A DNA stretch of 64,000 nt from Streptomyces sp. R41 (GCF_041053055.1 NZ_CP163443.1:9159001-9223000), one strand, 5' to 3'; shown: positions 49,531 to 59,171, numbered from the stretch's first letter. The notes: generated from the sequence alone by a model not told the origin. Made by a program: numbers and translations.

Positions 49531-50125
49531 CACCGCCCTTTCCGTCCCGCGCCGCAGTCCCCTGGCGGGCGCCGCCGACCGTCTGGCCGCCGCGACCCGC
49601 GCCTCCGGAGGCGCGGTCCGGCTGGCCGAACTCCCCTTCCTGGCCCAGGTCACCGTCCGGCTCGACGCCAAGGGAGCGGCAGCGGACGCCGTCGGGCTCG
49701 CGCTCGGCCTCCAACTGCCCCTCGAACCCAACACCGTCGTACGTGCCGGGGAGTTGACCGCCCTGTGGTTCGGCCCCGACGAATGGCTCCTGGTGGGCCC
49801 GCCCGGCAGCCAGCGCGACTTGGAGAGCCGGATCCGGTCGGCCACCGGCGACGAGCCCGTGTCCGTCACGGACGTCTCCGCCCAGCGCACCACCCTCCTC
49901 GTCACGGGATCCCGCGCCCGCGACCTCCTGGCACACGGCTGCCCGCTGGATCTGCACCCTCGTGCCTTCGGCGCCGGGCGCTGCGCCCAGACCACCCTGG
50001 CCCGCACACACATTGTGCTGGTCGCCCGGGACGAACCCAGGGCTGGATTCTGGGTGCTCGTCCGTTCGTCCTTTGCGGGCTACCTCACGGACTGGCTGCT
50101 CGACGCGGCAGCGGAATACGTCTGA
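49523..50125 (+). CDS. soxG: Sarcosine oxidase gamma subunit
   Basis: The 200-residue protein matches SoxG: SPLAGAADRLAAATRASGG, LWFGPDEWLLVGPPGSQRDL, VTDVSAQRTTLLVTGSRARD, GCPLDLHPRAFGAGRCAQTT and FWVLVRSSFAGYLTDWLLDA. It overlaps the soxDA end by eight bases. With SoxB and SoxDA it makes the oxidase that converts sarcosine to glycine, passing the methyl group to THF. Confidence 0.93.
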   Translation: MADTALSVPRRSPLAGAADRLAAATRASGGAVRLAELPFLAQVTVRLDAKGAAADAVGLALGLQLPLEPNTVVRAGELTALWFGPDEWLLVGPPGSQRDLESRIRSATGDEPVSVTDVSAQRTTLLVTGSRARDLLAHGCPLDLHPRAFGAGRCAQTTLARTHIVLVARDEPRAGFWVLVRSSFAGYLTDWLLDAAAEYV

Positions 50126-50195
50126 ACGAGCTCAACGGGGCAGGGCGTGAACTCCGTATGGTTACAGACGCCTTTACCTCGCCGAGCGACGGTGC

Positions 50196-50237
50196 GAAGG
50201 GTCTTCGCAGGCGAGAGCCGCCTGTGGGGGCCCTTTC
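50196..50237 (+). terminator. Terminator after soxG, similar to the tRNA-Pro flank hairpin
   Basis: A 17-bp stem (several G-T pairs, no mismatch) opens with GAAGGG, has a seven-base loop and ends GGCCCTTTC. It ends the sox operon. From 50187 the sequence shares CGACGGTGCGAAGG and the following CGCAGGCGAGAGCC with 13450-13484, the flank of the tRNA-Pro repeat. Confidence 0.7.
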
Positions 50238-50343
50238 GCGTGGGTCAGATTCGGGTCTTCGAGGTTGAGCGTGCCGCTTGTCGGCGCCTTTACCCGGAGG
50301 CCGACGACGTGATCGCTTGCACGTGGTGAGGCGGGTCCCCTGA

Positions 50344-50560
50344 TACCGCGGTCGCCCAGGCTGCGACGGACGGAGTGGTAACGCGCTGGTCCGGCCACCT
50401 CGCGTCAAACGAGTTCGTCTCCGCCCAGGAACTCCACGCGCTGATGGCGGGCTCCGGCAGCACGGTCGGGCCGACCACCGTCCAGCGCACCCTGCGGGAA
50501 CTCGACCGCGTGACACGCGTGTACGGCATGTCGGTGGCTGAGAAAAACGCTTGGACTCCG
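50344..50560 (+). pseudogene. Fur/Zur-family regulator remnant
   Basis: Between the sox terminator and the ABC gene, the frame at 50375 reads SNEFVSAQELHALMAGSGST then VGPTTVQRTLRELDRV. This matches the winged helix of Fur/Zur proteins (F-x-S-A-Q-E-L-H, then V-G-x-T-T-V-Y-R-T-L; the Tyr is Gln here). No metal-binding or dimerisation part follows in any frame. The rest of the 650-base gap (50238-50343 and 50561-50778) holds nothing I can support. Confidence 0.55.
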
Positions 50561-50778
50561 CGGGCGCGGTCGCGGGACACTGCGACTTCTGACCTGCTCG
50601 TACCCGCTCGGTGGCGTCGCCGCGAGGCCGGCGGAGGCTCCGTCGTCGTCCCCCGCCCGCCGCAGGACGACCCGAGCAAGGGCACTCACTCGAACCGAAG
50701 CTCCGCACGGACATTGAGCCGACGGCACCTCCCCACGGAAGCACGTGGTGAGCTGCCGCACGACAACACGGGGTTGGG

Positions 50779-52593
50779 ATGGAATCGCCTGAATCGCGCG
50801 AGGCCCGGCCGGGCAAGGGCTCGGTGCTCCTCGCACTTCGTTATTACGGACGGGAGTTAGCCCGCGTCCGGCGGCTGACGGTGCCCGCGATGCTGCTGCC
50901 GGCGCTGGGCAACATCTGCATCAACTACGTCGCGCCGCTGGTGGTAGCGAAGCTCGTCGGCCGCATCGCCGACGACGCCGGTATCGCCATCGGCTCGACG
51001 CTGCCGTACGTCCTCGCCTTCGGCGGCATCCTGTTGCTCGCGGAGGTGCTGTGGCGCATCGGCCTGCACCTCATGAACCGCCTTGACGCCCTCGGCATCG
51101 AGCACCTGTACGTGATCGGCATGGACGAGCTGTTCGCCAAGGACGCCGCGTTCTTCCACGACAACTTCGCCGGGTCGCTGACCAAGCGGGTGCTGAGCTT
51201 CGCGTCCCGCTTCGAGGAGTTCGTCGACACGCTGACGTTCAACGTCCTGGGCAGCCTCGTGCCACTGGTGTTCGGGTCGGTGGTGCTGTGGCGCTACGAA
51301 CCGCTGCTCGTCGTCGGGCTGTTGGCGATGATCGCGCTGACGGCGCTGTGCGTGGTGCCGCTCATCCGTCGCCGCCAGGCGCTCGTCGACCAGCGCGAGG
51401 AGGCGATCGCCCGGGTCTCGGGCCACGTCGCCGACAGCCTGATGAACATGGACACGGTCCGGGCGTTCGCCGCCGAGGAACGCGAGGCCGCCGAGCACCG
51501 GTCCCGCGTCGCGGCGTCGCGGCGGCTCATGTTGAGGTCGTGGGACTACGGCAACCTGCGCATCGACACGCTGGTCGCGCCGATGTCCGTACTGACCAAC
51601 GCGCTGGGCCTGCTGCTCGCGGTCGCGCTCGGCGGGGGTACGCACGGTGTGGAGGCGGTCGTGGTCGCCTTCACGTACTACAGCAACGCGACGCGGATCA
51701 TGTTCGAGTTCAACCAGATCTACCGCCGCCTGGAGAGCTCGATGACGGAGGCCGCGCAGTTCACCGAACTGCTGCTGAAGCCGCCGACCGTGCTCGACCC
51801 GGCGTCGCCGGAGCCGCTGCGGTCAAGGGGCGCCGACGTCCGCTTCGAGCAGGTCACCTTCGCCCACGCGGGCGCGCAGCCGCTCTTCGAGGGACTCGAC
51901 CTGGTTGTGCCCAGCGGGACGAAGATCGGTCTCGTCGGCCGGTCCGGCGGGGGCAAGACCACGCTCAGCCGGCTGCTGCTGCGGATGACGGACATCGACG
52001 CCGGCCGGATCCTGATCGGGGGTCAGGACATCAGCAGGCTGCGCCAGGCCGACCTGCGCAGCCTGATCGCCTACGTGCCGCAGGACCCGGCGATGTTCCA
52101 CCGCACGCTGCGGGACAACATCGCGTTCGCCCGGCCGGACGCCACCGACGCCGAGATCCGCCGCGCGGCCGAGGCGGCGCACGTCACGGAGTTCGCCGAC
52201 GCGCTGCCGGACGGCTTCGACACCATGGTGGGCGAGCGCGGCGTCAAGCTGTCCGGCGGACAGCGCCAACGGGTCGCGCTCGCCAGGGCGATCCTGCGCG
52301 ACGCGCCGATCCTGCTGCTCGACGAGGCGACCAGCGCCCTGGACTCCGAGAGCGAGATCCTCGTCCAGGAGGCGCTGTGGCGGCTCATGGAGGGGCGGAC
52401 GGCGCTCGTGGTGGCCCACCGGCTGAGCACGGTCGCCACCATGGACCAGCTCGTCGTCCTCGACCGCGGGCGGATCATCGAGCAGGGCACGCACCAGGAG
52501 CTGCTCGCGTCGGACGGCGCCTACGCGAAGCTGTGGCAGCACCAGTCGGGCGGCTTCCTCGACGACACCCCCGCGCGGGCCGACCTGCACTGA
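50779..52593 (+). CDS. ABC exporter (fused membrane and ATPase domains)
   Basis: The 604-residue protein has a six-helix type-I exporter domain (residues about 20-330) and an ATPase: Walker A GLVGRSGGGKTTLSRLL, signature VKLSGGQRQRVALARA, Walker B ILLLDEATSALDSES, switch VVAHRLSTVA. The substrate is unknown; it works as a homodimer or with a partner not seen here. A TTA leucine codon at 50857-50859 (ELARV) makes translation likely to depend on the bldA tRNA. It stands alone. Confidence 0.92.
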   Translation: MESPESREARPGKGSVLLALRYYGRELARVRRLTVPAMLLPALGNICINYVAPLVVAKLVGRIADDAGIAIGSTLPYVLAFGGILLLAEVLWRIGLHLMNRLDALGIEHLYVIGMDELFAKDAAFFHDNFAGSLTKRVLSFASRFEEFVDTLTFNVLGSLVPLVFGSVVLWRYEPLLVVGLLAMIALTALCVVPLIRRRQALVDQREEAIARVSGHVADSLMNMDTVRAFAAEEREAAEHRSRVAASRRLMLRSWDYGNLRIDTLVAPMSVLTNALGLLLAVALGGGTHGVEAVVVAFTYYSNATRIMFEFNQIYRRLESSMTEAAQFTELLLKPPTVLDPASPEPLRSRGADVRFEQVTFAHAGAQPLFEGLDLVVPSGTKIGLVGRSGGGKTTLSRLLLRMTDIDAGRILIGGQDISRLRQADLRSLIAYVPQDPAMFHRTLRDNIAFARPDATDAEIRRAAEAAHVTEFADALPDGFDTMVGERGVKLSGGQRQRVALARAILRDAPILLLDEATSALDSESEILVQEALWRLMEGRTALVVAHRLSTVATMDQLVVLDRGRIIEQGTHQELLASDGAYAKLWQHQSGGFLDDTPARADLH

Positions 52594-52786
52594 AGGCGAG
52601 CCGGGGCGGGGACCCTGCGCGTGGATGACCGAATCCGGTATGGAGGGCATCGCCGCGGTGTGAAGTAGGCGGCCGCCGCGGCCCGGCGCCCCGGACGGTC
52701 GTTGTCCGGGGCGCCACACCCCGTCGATCTGGACGGTCGTCGGCCCCGCCCGGCGGCGACCCCAACCGGGTGGCCTCGCCGAGCCG

Positions 52787-53695
52787 TCAATCCTGCCCGT
52801 CGAAGCGACACACACCGAGTACGCGGTCGCGCAGCCACCGGTGAGCTGGGTCCGCGTCGAGTCGGACGTGCCACAGCAGGGACACCGTCACCTCGGGAGC
52901 GCGGAAGGGCAACTCGAAGGAGCACATCCCTCGCCGCAGGTCCGCGGTGTGCCGCTCCGGAACCGTGGCGACCAGGTCCGAGGCCTTCGCCAGGGCCAAC
53001 GCGGCGCTGAAGCCGTCGACGACCGTCACGACTTCCCGCCGGCGGCCCGTCGAGTCAAGAGCCTCGTCCACCAGTCCCTCCGTCAGACCGCGCCGCGAGA
53101 CGTGCACATGTCGTGAGGAGACGTACCGGGCCGTCGTCACCTTCCCGGTGCTCAGCGGGTGCTCGCTCCGCACCACCCCGACGAACCGGTCGGTGAACAT
53201 GGGCTCGCTCAGCACGTCCGGAGGCAGAGGCTGCTCGACGACGCCCGTCTCCAGATCGACAAGGCCGTCGCGCAAGGGACCGACGTCCTTCTTGGTCTTC
53301 TGCAGGAACCGCAGTCGCACGCCGGGTGCCTCGCTGCCGACCTCGGCGACCAACGCGGGTCCGAATCTCTCCACGAACCCATCGCTGCCGCGCAACGCGA
53401 AAGTCCGCTCCAGCGTCGCCAGGTCCAGCTTCTCGGCCGGCCGCAATACCTCTTCGGCCTCCCGGACCAAGCCACGCACACGGTCGCGCAGCTCCAGAGC
53501 GCGGGGCGTGGGCACAAGCCCTCGGCCGGCCCGCACCAGCAGCGGGTCACCCGTGGCTCGCCGCAATCGCGCGAGCGCGCGACTCATCGCCGACGGACTG
53601 AGCGCAAGCCGTTCTCCCGCCCGCGTGACGCTGCCCTCCTCGAGCAGGACGTCCAGCGTGACCAGCAAATTCAAATCGGGCCTGGACATGCGCAC
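52787..53695 (-). CDS. LysR-family regulator
   Basis: The 302-residue protein (300 from the ATG at 53687-53689) begins RPDLNLLVTLDVLLEEGSVT and ERLALSPSAMSRALARLRRA, the LysR helix-turn-helix, and ends with the effector-domain HVRLDADPAHRWLRDRVLG. It diverges from the MFS gene at 53826. An inverted repeat GCACACGA (53692-53699) with TCGTGTGC (53726-53733) lies at its start and may be the shared binding site. Confidence 0.9.
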   Translation of the reverse strand: MRMSRPDLNLLVTLDVLLEEGSVTRAGERLALSPSAMSRALARLRRATGDPLLVRAGRGLVPTPRALELRDRVRGLVREAEEVLRPAEKLDLATLERTFALRGSDGFVERFGPALVAEVGSEAPGVRLRFLQKTKKDVGPLRDGLVDLETGVVEQPLPPDVLSEPMFTDRFVGVVRSEHPLSTGKVTTARYVSSRHVHVSRRGLTEGLVDEALDSTGRRREVVTVVDGFSAALALAKASDLVATVPERHTADLRRGMCSFELPFRAPEVTVSLLWHVRLDADPAHRWLRDRVLGVCRFDGQD

Positions 53696-53825
53696 ACGAT
53701 CTCACGGATCGATCCAGACATGGCGTCGTGTGCACAAGTAGCTTTCCATCTTTGCGTCTTCCGCCAGGCCAAAACGAGACCTACGTTCATTGCGATCCCG
53801 TCGACTCCAGGAAGAGACCAGCGCT

Positions 53826-55283
53826 GTGAGATCAGCAACCCCTCCGGGCACCGAGACTGAGCAGACATCGGCTGCGCGCCGTCCACCACTGGCTTGGGCG
53901 CTCAGCGCCCTGTCGCTGTCCATGCTGCTGCCCTCACTGAGCATCAGCATCGCCAACGTCGGCCTGCCGAACATGGCTGCGGCCTTCGACGCCGGCTTCC
54001 ATGAGGTCCAGTGGGTCGTCATCGCCTACCTCCTGGCCATCACGACACTGATCGTCGGAGCCGGCCGACTCGGTGACCTCGCCGGCCGACGTCGCCTCCT
54101 GCTGAGCGGCATCGCCGTGTTCACCCTCGCGACACTGCTGTGCGGTCTCGCGCCGAGCCTTCCCCTCCTGGTCGCCGCCCGGGCGCTCCAAGGGGCCGGC
54201 GCCGCGTGCATGATGGCGCTGACCATGGCCTTCGTCGGCGAGACGGTGCCCAAGGACCGTACCGGCAGGGTCATGGGACTGCTCGGAACGATGTCGGCAG
54301 TCGGTACGGCCCTGGGACCCACCCTCGGTGGAGCCCTGATCGCGCTCTTCGGCTGGCGTGCGATCTTCCTCGCCGGTGTGCCGCTCGGCCTTGTCGCGCT
54401 CGCGCTCACCTTCCGGGTGCTGCCCGATGCCGCACCGGCAACGAGCTCTCCACGCAGCCGGTTCGACACCGTGGGCGCGGCGCTGCTGGCGGTCACTCTG
54501 GGCGCCTACGCGCTGGCGATGACGATCGAAGGGAACTCGTTCGGTCCGCTCGCCATCGGACTGCTCATCGCCTCGGGGGCGGGCCTCGCCCTGTTCGTCT
54601 TCACCGAGAGCCGGGTCTCGTCCCCGCTGCTCACCCTCTCGATGCTCCGCGATCCCGTCCTCGCCGCCGGCCTGACGACGAGCGCCCTGGTCTCCACCGT
54701 CATGATGACCACCCTCGTCGTGGGACCCTTCCACCTGGCCCGGGCACTCGACCTCGACCCGGCGCTTGTCGGTCTGGTGATGTCGGCAGGTCCCGCCGTG
54801 TCCGCCCTCACCGGCGTCCCGGCCGGCCGAGCCACCGATCGCTTCGGAGCCGAGGCCATGGTGATCGTAGGGCTCAGCGGCATCTTTGGCGGCGCCGTGG
54901 TGCTCTCCTTGATGCCCCCGGCGGCCGGCGTCATCGGATACGTCCTGCCCCTGGTCGCCGTCACGGCGAGCTACGCGCTGTTTCAGGCAGCCAACAACAC
55001 CGCGGTCATGAAGGATGTCTCCCCGCGCCGGCGTGGCCTGGTGTCGGGCATGCTGAACCTCGCCCGAAACCTGGGCCTCATGACCGGCGCATCGGTCATG
55101 GGCGCGGTCTTCGCCTTCGCGGCCGGCACGAGCGACGTGACCACAGCCGCGTCCGCGGCGATAGTTCGCGGCACGCACTGGACCTTCGCCGTCGCCGCCC
55201 TCCTCGTGGCCTTCGGGCTGGCCGTGGTCCTGGGACTTCGGCTGCGCTCACGGCTCTCGCCCGGAGACCCCGTCGGCACCTAG
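53826..55283 (+). CDS. MFS transporter, DHA2-like (14-helix) type
   Basis: The 485-residue protein starts at GTG 53826 (AGGAAGAG upstream). Its first helix holds LSLSMLLPSLSISIANVGLP, and the family D-x-x-G-R-R loop reads GRLGDLAGRRRLLLSG. The motif-C antiporter signature is seen in GLLGTMSAVGTALGPTLGGA. About fourteen hydrophobic helices follow. It is probably a proton-driven exporter of a small, perhaps toxic or antibiotic compound. The divergent LysR gene is its likely regulator. Confidence 0.88.
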   Translation: MRSATPPGTETEQTSAARRPPLAWALSALSLSMLLPSLSISIANVGLPNMAAAFDAGFHEVQWVVIAYLLAITTLIVGAGRLGDLAGRRRLLLSGIAVFTLATLLCGLAPSLPLLVAARALQGAGAACMMALTMAFVGETVPKDRTGRVMGLLGTMSAVGTALGPTLGGALIALFGWRAIFLAGVPLGLVALALTFRVLPDAAPATSSPRSRFDTVGAALLAVTLGAYALAMTIEGNSFGPLAIGLLIASGAGLALFVFTESRVSSPLLTLSMLRDPVLAAGLTTSALVSTVMMTTLVVGPFHLARALDLDPALVGLVMSAGPAVSALTGVPAGRATDRFGAEAMVIVGLSGIFGGAVVLSLMPPAAGVIGYVLPLVAVTASYALFQAANNTAVMKDVSPRRRGLVSGMLNLARNLGLMTGASVMGAVFAFAAGTSDVTTAASAAIVRGTHWTFAVAALLVAFGLAVVLGLRLRSRLSPGDPVGT

Positions 55284-55367
55284 AGGTCTCGTCGCCGCGT
55301 TCGCGATGACCGGGTCCCAGGACGCCTGGACCGATCCGCTCCGAGTACCGTCAGCGGTTCCGCGCGG

Positions 55368-56243
55368 TCACGTGATGTGCCGCAGCAGCGCGGCGACTGC
55401 CGGGGGTGCCTCGCCCCGGGGCCGTACGACCATGACATTCCAGTGCGGTGCGTGGCGTTCGAGCCGGCGTACGGTCAGGTCGGGGAAGCGCCCGGCGATC
55501 GACTCGGGCATGATGCAGACGCCCAGATCGTGGCGGACGAGTTCGGCCGCCGCGACGATGTCGTTGACCTCGAAGATCGTGTCGCGCTCGACGAGAGCGG
55601 CACGGAAGGCCCGGTCCACCGCGGCCCGGACCGCCCAGCCGGGGGCGAAGTCCACCAGAGGAAGCCGGGCCACCTCGGCGAGTGCGACCTTTCCGTCGGC
55701 GTCGGCTCCCGTTCGGGTCAGTTCCCGCTCGGGAGAGACCACCAGCACCATTTCCTCCCTGGCGAGCAGGCGGGTGACCAGCCCCCGCTGCTGCCGACGG
55801 TCGAGGGCGACCACCGCCAGGTCCACCGTCCCGTCGCGCAGCGCCTGCCGGATGTCGACCACGGCTGCCTGCCGGAGCCGGACCACCACGCCGGGATGTT
55901 CGGCTCGCAGTGCGGCCAGGGCGTGGTGGAGGCCGGCCCAGACGCCTTGCATCGTGCCGACCGTCACCGTCCCCCGCAGCTGCCCCTGCACGGCGTCCAC
56001 CGCCGACCGCGCCTGATCCGCGGCGCGCAGGGCCGCGCGCGCGGCCGGTACGAACGCTTCGCCGGCCGGTGTCAGTGCCACCCGATGGGTGGTGCGGTCG
56101 AACAGCCGCGTGCCCAGCTCTCCCTCCAAGGCGCGCACCGTGCCCGACACGGCGGACTGGACGACGTGGAGCCGCTGCGCCGCCGCCGTGAAGCCGCCCT
56201 CTTCGGCGACGGCGACGACGACTTCCATCTGCCGCAGGTCCAT
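55368..56243 (-). CDS. LysR-family regulator
   Basis: The 291-residue protein starts MDLRQMEVVVAVAEEGGFTA, then QRLHVVQSAVSGTVRALEGE (recognition helix), and ends with the periplasmic-binding-like domain (TVGTMQGVWAGLHHALAALR, FEVNDIVAAAELVRHDLGVC). I prefer ATG 56243 over the GTG six bases upstream. It diverges from an MFS gene; the gap holds a CATGGAAAT/CATGGAGAT direct repeat near 56274-56294 that may belong to the control site. Confidence 0.9.
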   Translation of the reverse strand: MDLRQMEVVVAVAEEGGFTAAAQRLHVVQSAVSGTVRALEGELGTRLFDRTTHRVALTPAGEAFVPAARAALRAADQARSAVDAVQGQLRGTVTVGTMQGVWAGLHHALAALRAEHPGVVVRLRQAAVVDIRQALRDGTVDLAVVALDRRQQRGLVTRLLAREEMVLVVSPERELTRTGADADGKVALAEVARLPLVDFAPGWAVRAAVDRAFRAALVERDTIFEVNDIVAAAELVRHDLGVCIMPESIAGRFPDLTVRRLERHAPHWNVMVVRPRGEAPPAVAALLRHIT

Positions 56244-56401
56244 GAGCACCGCTCCCGGTCGCCGGGGTCATCCCATGGAAATCTCTCATGGAGATAACAG
56301 TCTTCATCGATTATCGCGTGAAGTGCGGAAGCCGGGCTACTCGGCTCGCGTTGTGCCGGTCACGAAGCCGAATGTGGAATGGGTCGAAGGAGAGGTCGCT
56401 C

Positions 56402-57664
56402 ATGACCGTGTTCACCCGCACGACAGACCGGGCGCCGGGCACGCAGGCCCGGACGGCAGGGACCCTCGGAAGCGTTCCACGGCGTCGCTCGCACGCCCGT
56501 CACCATGTGGGTTTCTGGCTGGTCGCCGCGACCTTCACCCTGACCATGGCCTTCTCCACCGTGCCCACCCCGCTCTATCCGCTGTACCAGCGTGCCGACG
56601 GGTTCGGACCGTTTGTCGTCACGATCGTCTTCGCGACCTATGCCGTCGGCGTGCTGGCGGCACTCTTCCTGGCCGGACATCTGTCGGACTGGTTCGGGCG
56701 CAGAACCGTGTTGCTCCCCGCGATCGCGCTCAGCATCGCGTCCGCTCTGGTCTTCGCGAGCTGGTCCTCCGTGCCTGTCCTGCTCGTGGCCCGTCTGCTG
56801 TCGGGACTGAGCGTGGGACTGCTGACGGCGACGGCCACCGCGTACCTGGACGACCTCCACCGGCACGCCCGGCCCGGCGCCTCGTCCGTGCGCGCCAATG
56901 TGGTGGCCACGGCTGCCAACCTCGGCGGGCTGGGACTCGGCCCACTGGTCTCCGGGCTCCTCGCCGAACACACCTCGGCCCCCCTGCACACCCCCTACCT
57001 GCTCTTCCTCGGCCTGTTCGTCCTCGGAGCGGTGGCCGTGGTCCTGACTCCGGAAACCGTGGAACGGCCCGATCCGCGGCCGCGTTACCGCCCCCAGCGC
57101 ATCAGCGTTCCCGACCGGGCCCGTCCCGCGTTCTTCGCCGCGGCCGGCGCCGCTCTGATCGCCTTCGCGGTCTTCGGCCTGTTCACCTCATTGACTCCGG
57201 TCGTCCTCAGGGACCTGCACGTCGCTTCCCCCACGGTCACCGGACTCGCGGCCTTCCTCGTCTTCGGCTCGGCCGCGTCTGCACAGATCCTGCTGGCTCG
57301 CCTGGGCACCCGTACCCAACTGCTCCTGGGGCTGGGGCTCCTCGCGGTCGGCATGGCCGCGCTGACCGCCGCCGTCTGGACGGCGGACCTCCCGCTGTTC
57401 CTCGTCGGTGGCGCGGTCTCCGGGGCGGCCGCCGGTACGGCCTTCAAGGGCAGTGTCAGTACGGTGCTGTCGCTGGCCGTGCCCGAGCGGCGCGGAGAGA
57501 CACTCACCGGGCTGTTCCTCGCCGCCTATCTGGGCCTGTCGCTCCCGGTACTGGGGCTGGGCCTGGCCGTGCAGACGGTACCGGTCCGCGACGCCGTGCT
57601 GGTCTTCGCGTTCCTGGTCGCCGTCCCGGCGGTCCTTCTGGCGCGCCGGTTCGCCCGTCGATGA
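56402..57664 (+). CDS. MFS transporter (12-helix)
   Basis: The 420-residue protein has a basic N terminus, then HVGFWLVAATFTLTMAFSTV and the MFS A-loop LAGHLSDWFGRRTVLLPAIA. The substrate is unknown. GGAGAGG lies upstream of ATG 56402; a longer frame to 56288 has no ribosome site. It is divergent from its LysR neighbour, the second such pair within 5 kb. Confidence 0.88.
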   Translation: MTVFTRTTDRAPGTQARTAGTLGSVPRRRSHARHHVGFWLVAATFTLTMAFSTVPTPLYPLYQRADGFGPFVVTIVFATYAVGVLAALFLAGHLSDWFGRRTVLLPAIALSIASALVFASWSSVPVLLVARLLSGLSVGLLTATATAYLDDLHRHARPGASSVRANVVATAANLGGLGLGPLVSGLLAEHTSAPLHTPYLLFLGLFVLGAVAVVLTPETVERPDPRPRYRPQRISVPDRARPAFFAAAGAALIAFAVFGLFTSLTPVVLRDLHVASPTVTGLAAFLVFGSAASAQILLARLGTRTQLLLGLGLLAVGMAALTAAVWTADLPLFLVGGAVSGAAAGTAFKGSVSTVLSLAVPERRGETLTGLFLAAYLGLSLPVLGLGLAVQTVPVRDAVLVFAFLVAVPAVLLARRFARR

Positions 57665-57820
57665 GCGGTTCAGGACCTCGTACGAGGGAAGGTGTCCGCC
57701 CAGTACGCGCTCGGAAGCGCCGAAACCGTACGCCTGGGCGGTGTCGAGGGAGTTGATGCCGAGCTCGCGGGCCTCCCGGATGGCACTGATGGCCCGGTCC
57801 TCGTCGTACGTCCTCCACTG
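57659..57820 (-). pseudogene. Aldo-keto reductase fragment
   Basis: The minus-strand reading DEDRAISAIREARELGINSL then DTAQAYGFGASERVLGGHLP matches the second beta-alpha unit of aldo-keto reductases (catalytic Asp and Tyr in D-T-A-Q-A-Y-G). Nothing of the remaining barrel is present. It is a 54-residue remnant overlapping the MFS stop by six bases. Confidence 0.72.
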
Positions 57821-57893
57821 CCCACTCGGGGCGCCCGCTGCGGCGGCGCCGACGGCGCGTGTGGGGCGCGGCGCCGCCGGACCGGTTCGGTCG

Positions 57894-59171
57894 TTACCGC
57901 TGGGCGCGGCGGCGGCGGACCACCAGGACGGCGCCCGTGCCGGCGACGACGGCCGCGGCCGCCGCGCCCGCGACGGGCAGTGCGGAAGCGGAACCGGTGT
58001 TCGCCAGGTCGCCACCGGTGGAGGCGGAGCCCGAGGAACCGGTCGCGGTGGAGGAGCCGCCCGTGGAACCCGAACCGCCGGTGGACCCGGTGCTGGAACC
58101 TCCGGTGGACGAGGCGCCGGAGCCTCCGGTGGATGACGTCGAGCCGCCACCGCTCGAGCCGCTGCCACCCGTCGACCCGCCGCCGGTGACGTCGAGCAGG
58201 ATGTCGGCCGTGTCGTTCGCCTTGTTCTTGTCGAACGGCCGAGGCTCTCCGGCGAGCGCCACCGAACCCTTGGCCCCCGGTACCACCTTGTCGATCTTCA
58301 GGGTGAAGGTGTAGGTCTCCCCGCCCTCTTCGTCGACCCAGGACTGGCTGGTGCCGCAGTCGTAGCTTCCGGATCCCGTGCTGTGGCAGAACCCGTGGGC
58401 CTTGGTGACCGTCGTACCGGCGGGCATCTTGACCAGAACCCGGGTCGCCGGGGTGCCCGCGTCCCTCAGCACCCAGCCCGGCCCGGCGTTGGTGAACTTC
58501 ACCTCCAGGGAAACCATGTCCCCTACGCGGCCCTTCACCCGTGCTCCGGACACCTGGAAGTCGGCCGTGTTCGTCGCGGTCACCGCCACATCGGCCGCGT
58601 CCCAGTCGGGGTGCTGGGCGGAGCCGGTGCCGGTCGGGGTGGCGTCGGGCCGCTCGACCAGCTTCACCGCGGGCGCGGTCCCGCGCACGGGCTGCGAGGC
58701 GCCGTCCCCGGGGGCGTTGTCGTAGGTGGCGACCGCCACCCGAAGCCTGTCGTACAGCGCGCGGTCGAGAACGTTCAGCGTCAGCGACTTCTCAGGTGCG
58801 TAGACGACGCCGGGTTCCACCGTCTGATCGAATTCGCAGACCGCGGCGGAGGAGCTCGGAGCCTCGTCGAAGGAGGAGACCTCGTAGCGAAGGCAGTTGG
58901 AGGGCAGTTCCGCTTGGCTCAGCCCGCGGGTGACGGAGTACGACAGCCAGATCTTGTCGACGGCCTCGGTGCCCTTGTTCGTGAACGTGACCGGCACCTC
59001 GACGCTGCTGTCCGGCTTCACGCCGTCGATCGGGGCGATCTCTCCCAGAGCCAGTCCGGGGCCCGGGTCGTCGGCGACGGCGGGCGCGGCACCCAGCGCG
59101 ATCAGCGCGACGGCTCCGATCGCGCCGGCGGTCTTGCGGAGCATGGGGAAACCGGGAGCGGTTTGGGGCAT
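57894..59171 (-). CDS. LAXTG-anchored surface protein with Ser/Gly-rich stalk
   Basis: The 425-residue protein has a Sec signal (MLRKTAGAIGAVALIALGAA, cleavage near APAVA-DD). Residues about 40-330 form beta-sandwich-like domains with DUF11-type segments (SVEVPVTFTNKGTEAVDKIW, MVSLEVKFTNAGPGWVLRD). A Gly/Ser/Thr-rich stalk (about 330-385) follows, then a sorting signal LANTG, a hydrophobic helix and the basic tail VVRRRRAQR. It should be covalently linked to the wall by a class E sortase; none is in the window. ATG 59171 has GAGGG upstream. Confidence 0.85.
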   Translation of the reverse strand: MPQTAPGFPMLRKTAGAIGAVALIALGAAPAVADDPGPGLALGEIAPIDGVKPDSSVEVPVTFTNKGTEAVDKIWLSYSVTRGLSQAELPSNCLRYEVSSFDEAPSSSAAVCEFDQTVEPGVVYAPEKSLTLNVLDRALYDRLRVAVATYDNAPGDGASQPVRGTAPAVKLVERPDATPTGTGSAQHPDWDAADVAVTATNTADFQVSGARVKGRVGDMVSLEVKFTNAGPGWVLRDAGTPATRVLVKMPAGTTVTKAHGFCHSTGSGSYDCGTSQSWVDEEGGETYTFTLKIDKVVPGAKGSVALAGEPRPFDKNKANDTADILLDVTGGGSTGGSGSSGGGSTSSTGGSGASSTGGSSTGSTGGSGSTGGSSTATGSSGSASTGGDLANTGSASALPVAGAAAAAVVAGTGAVLVVRRRRAQR

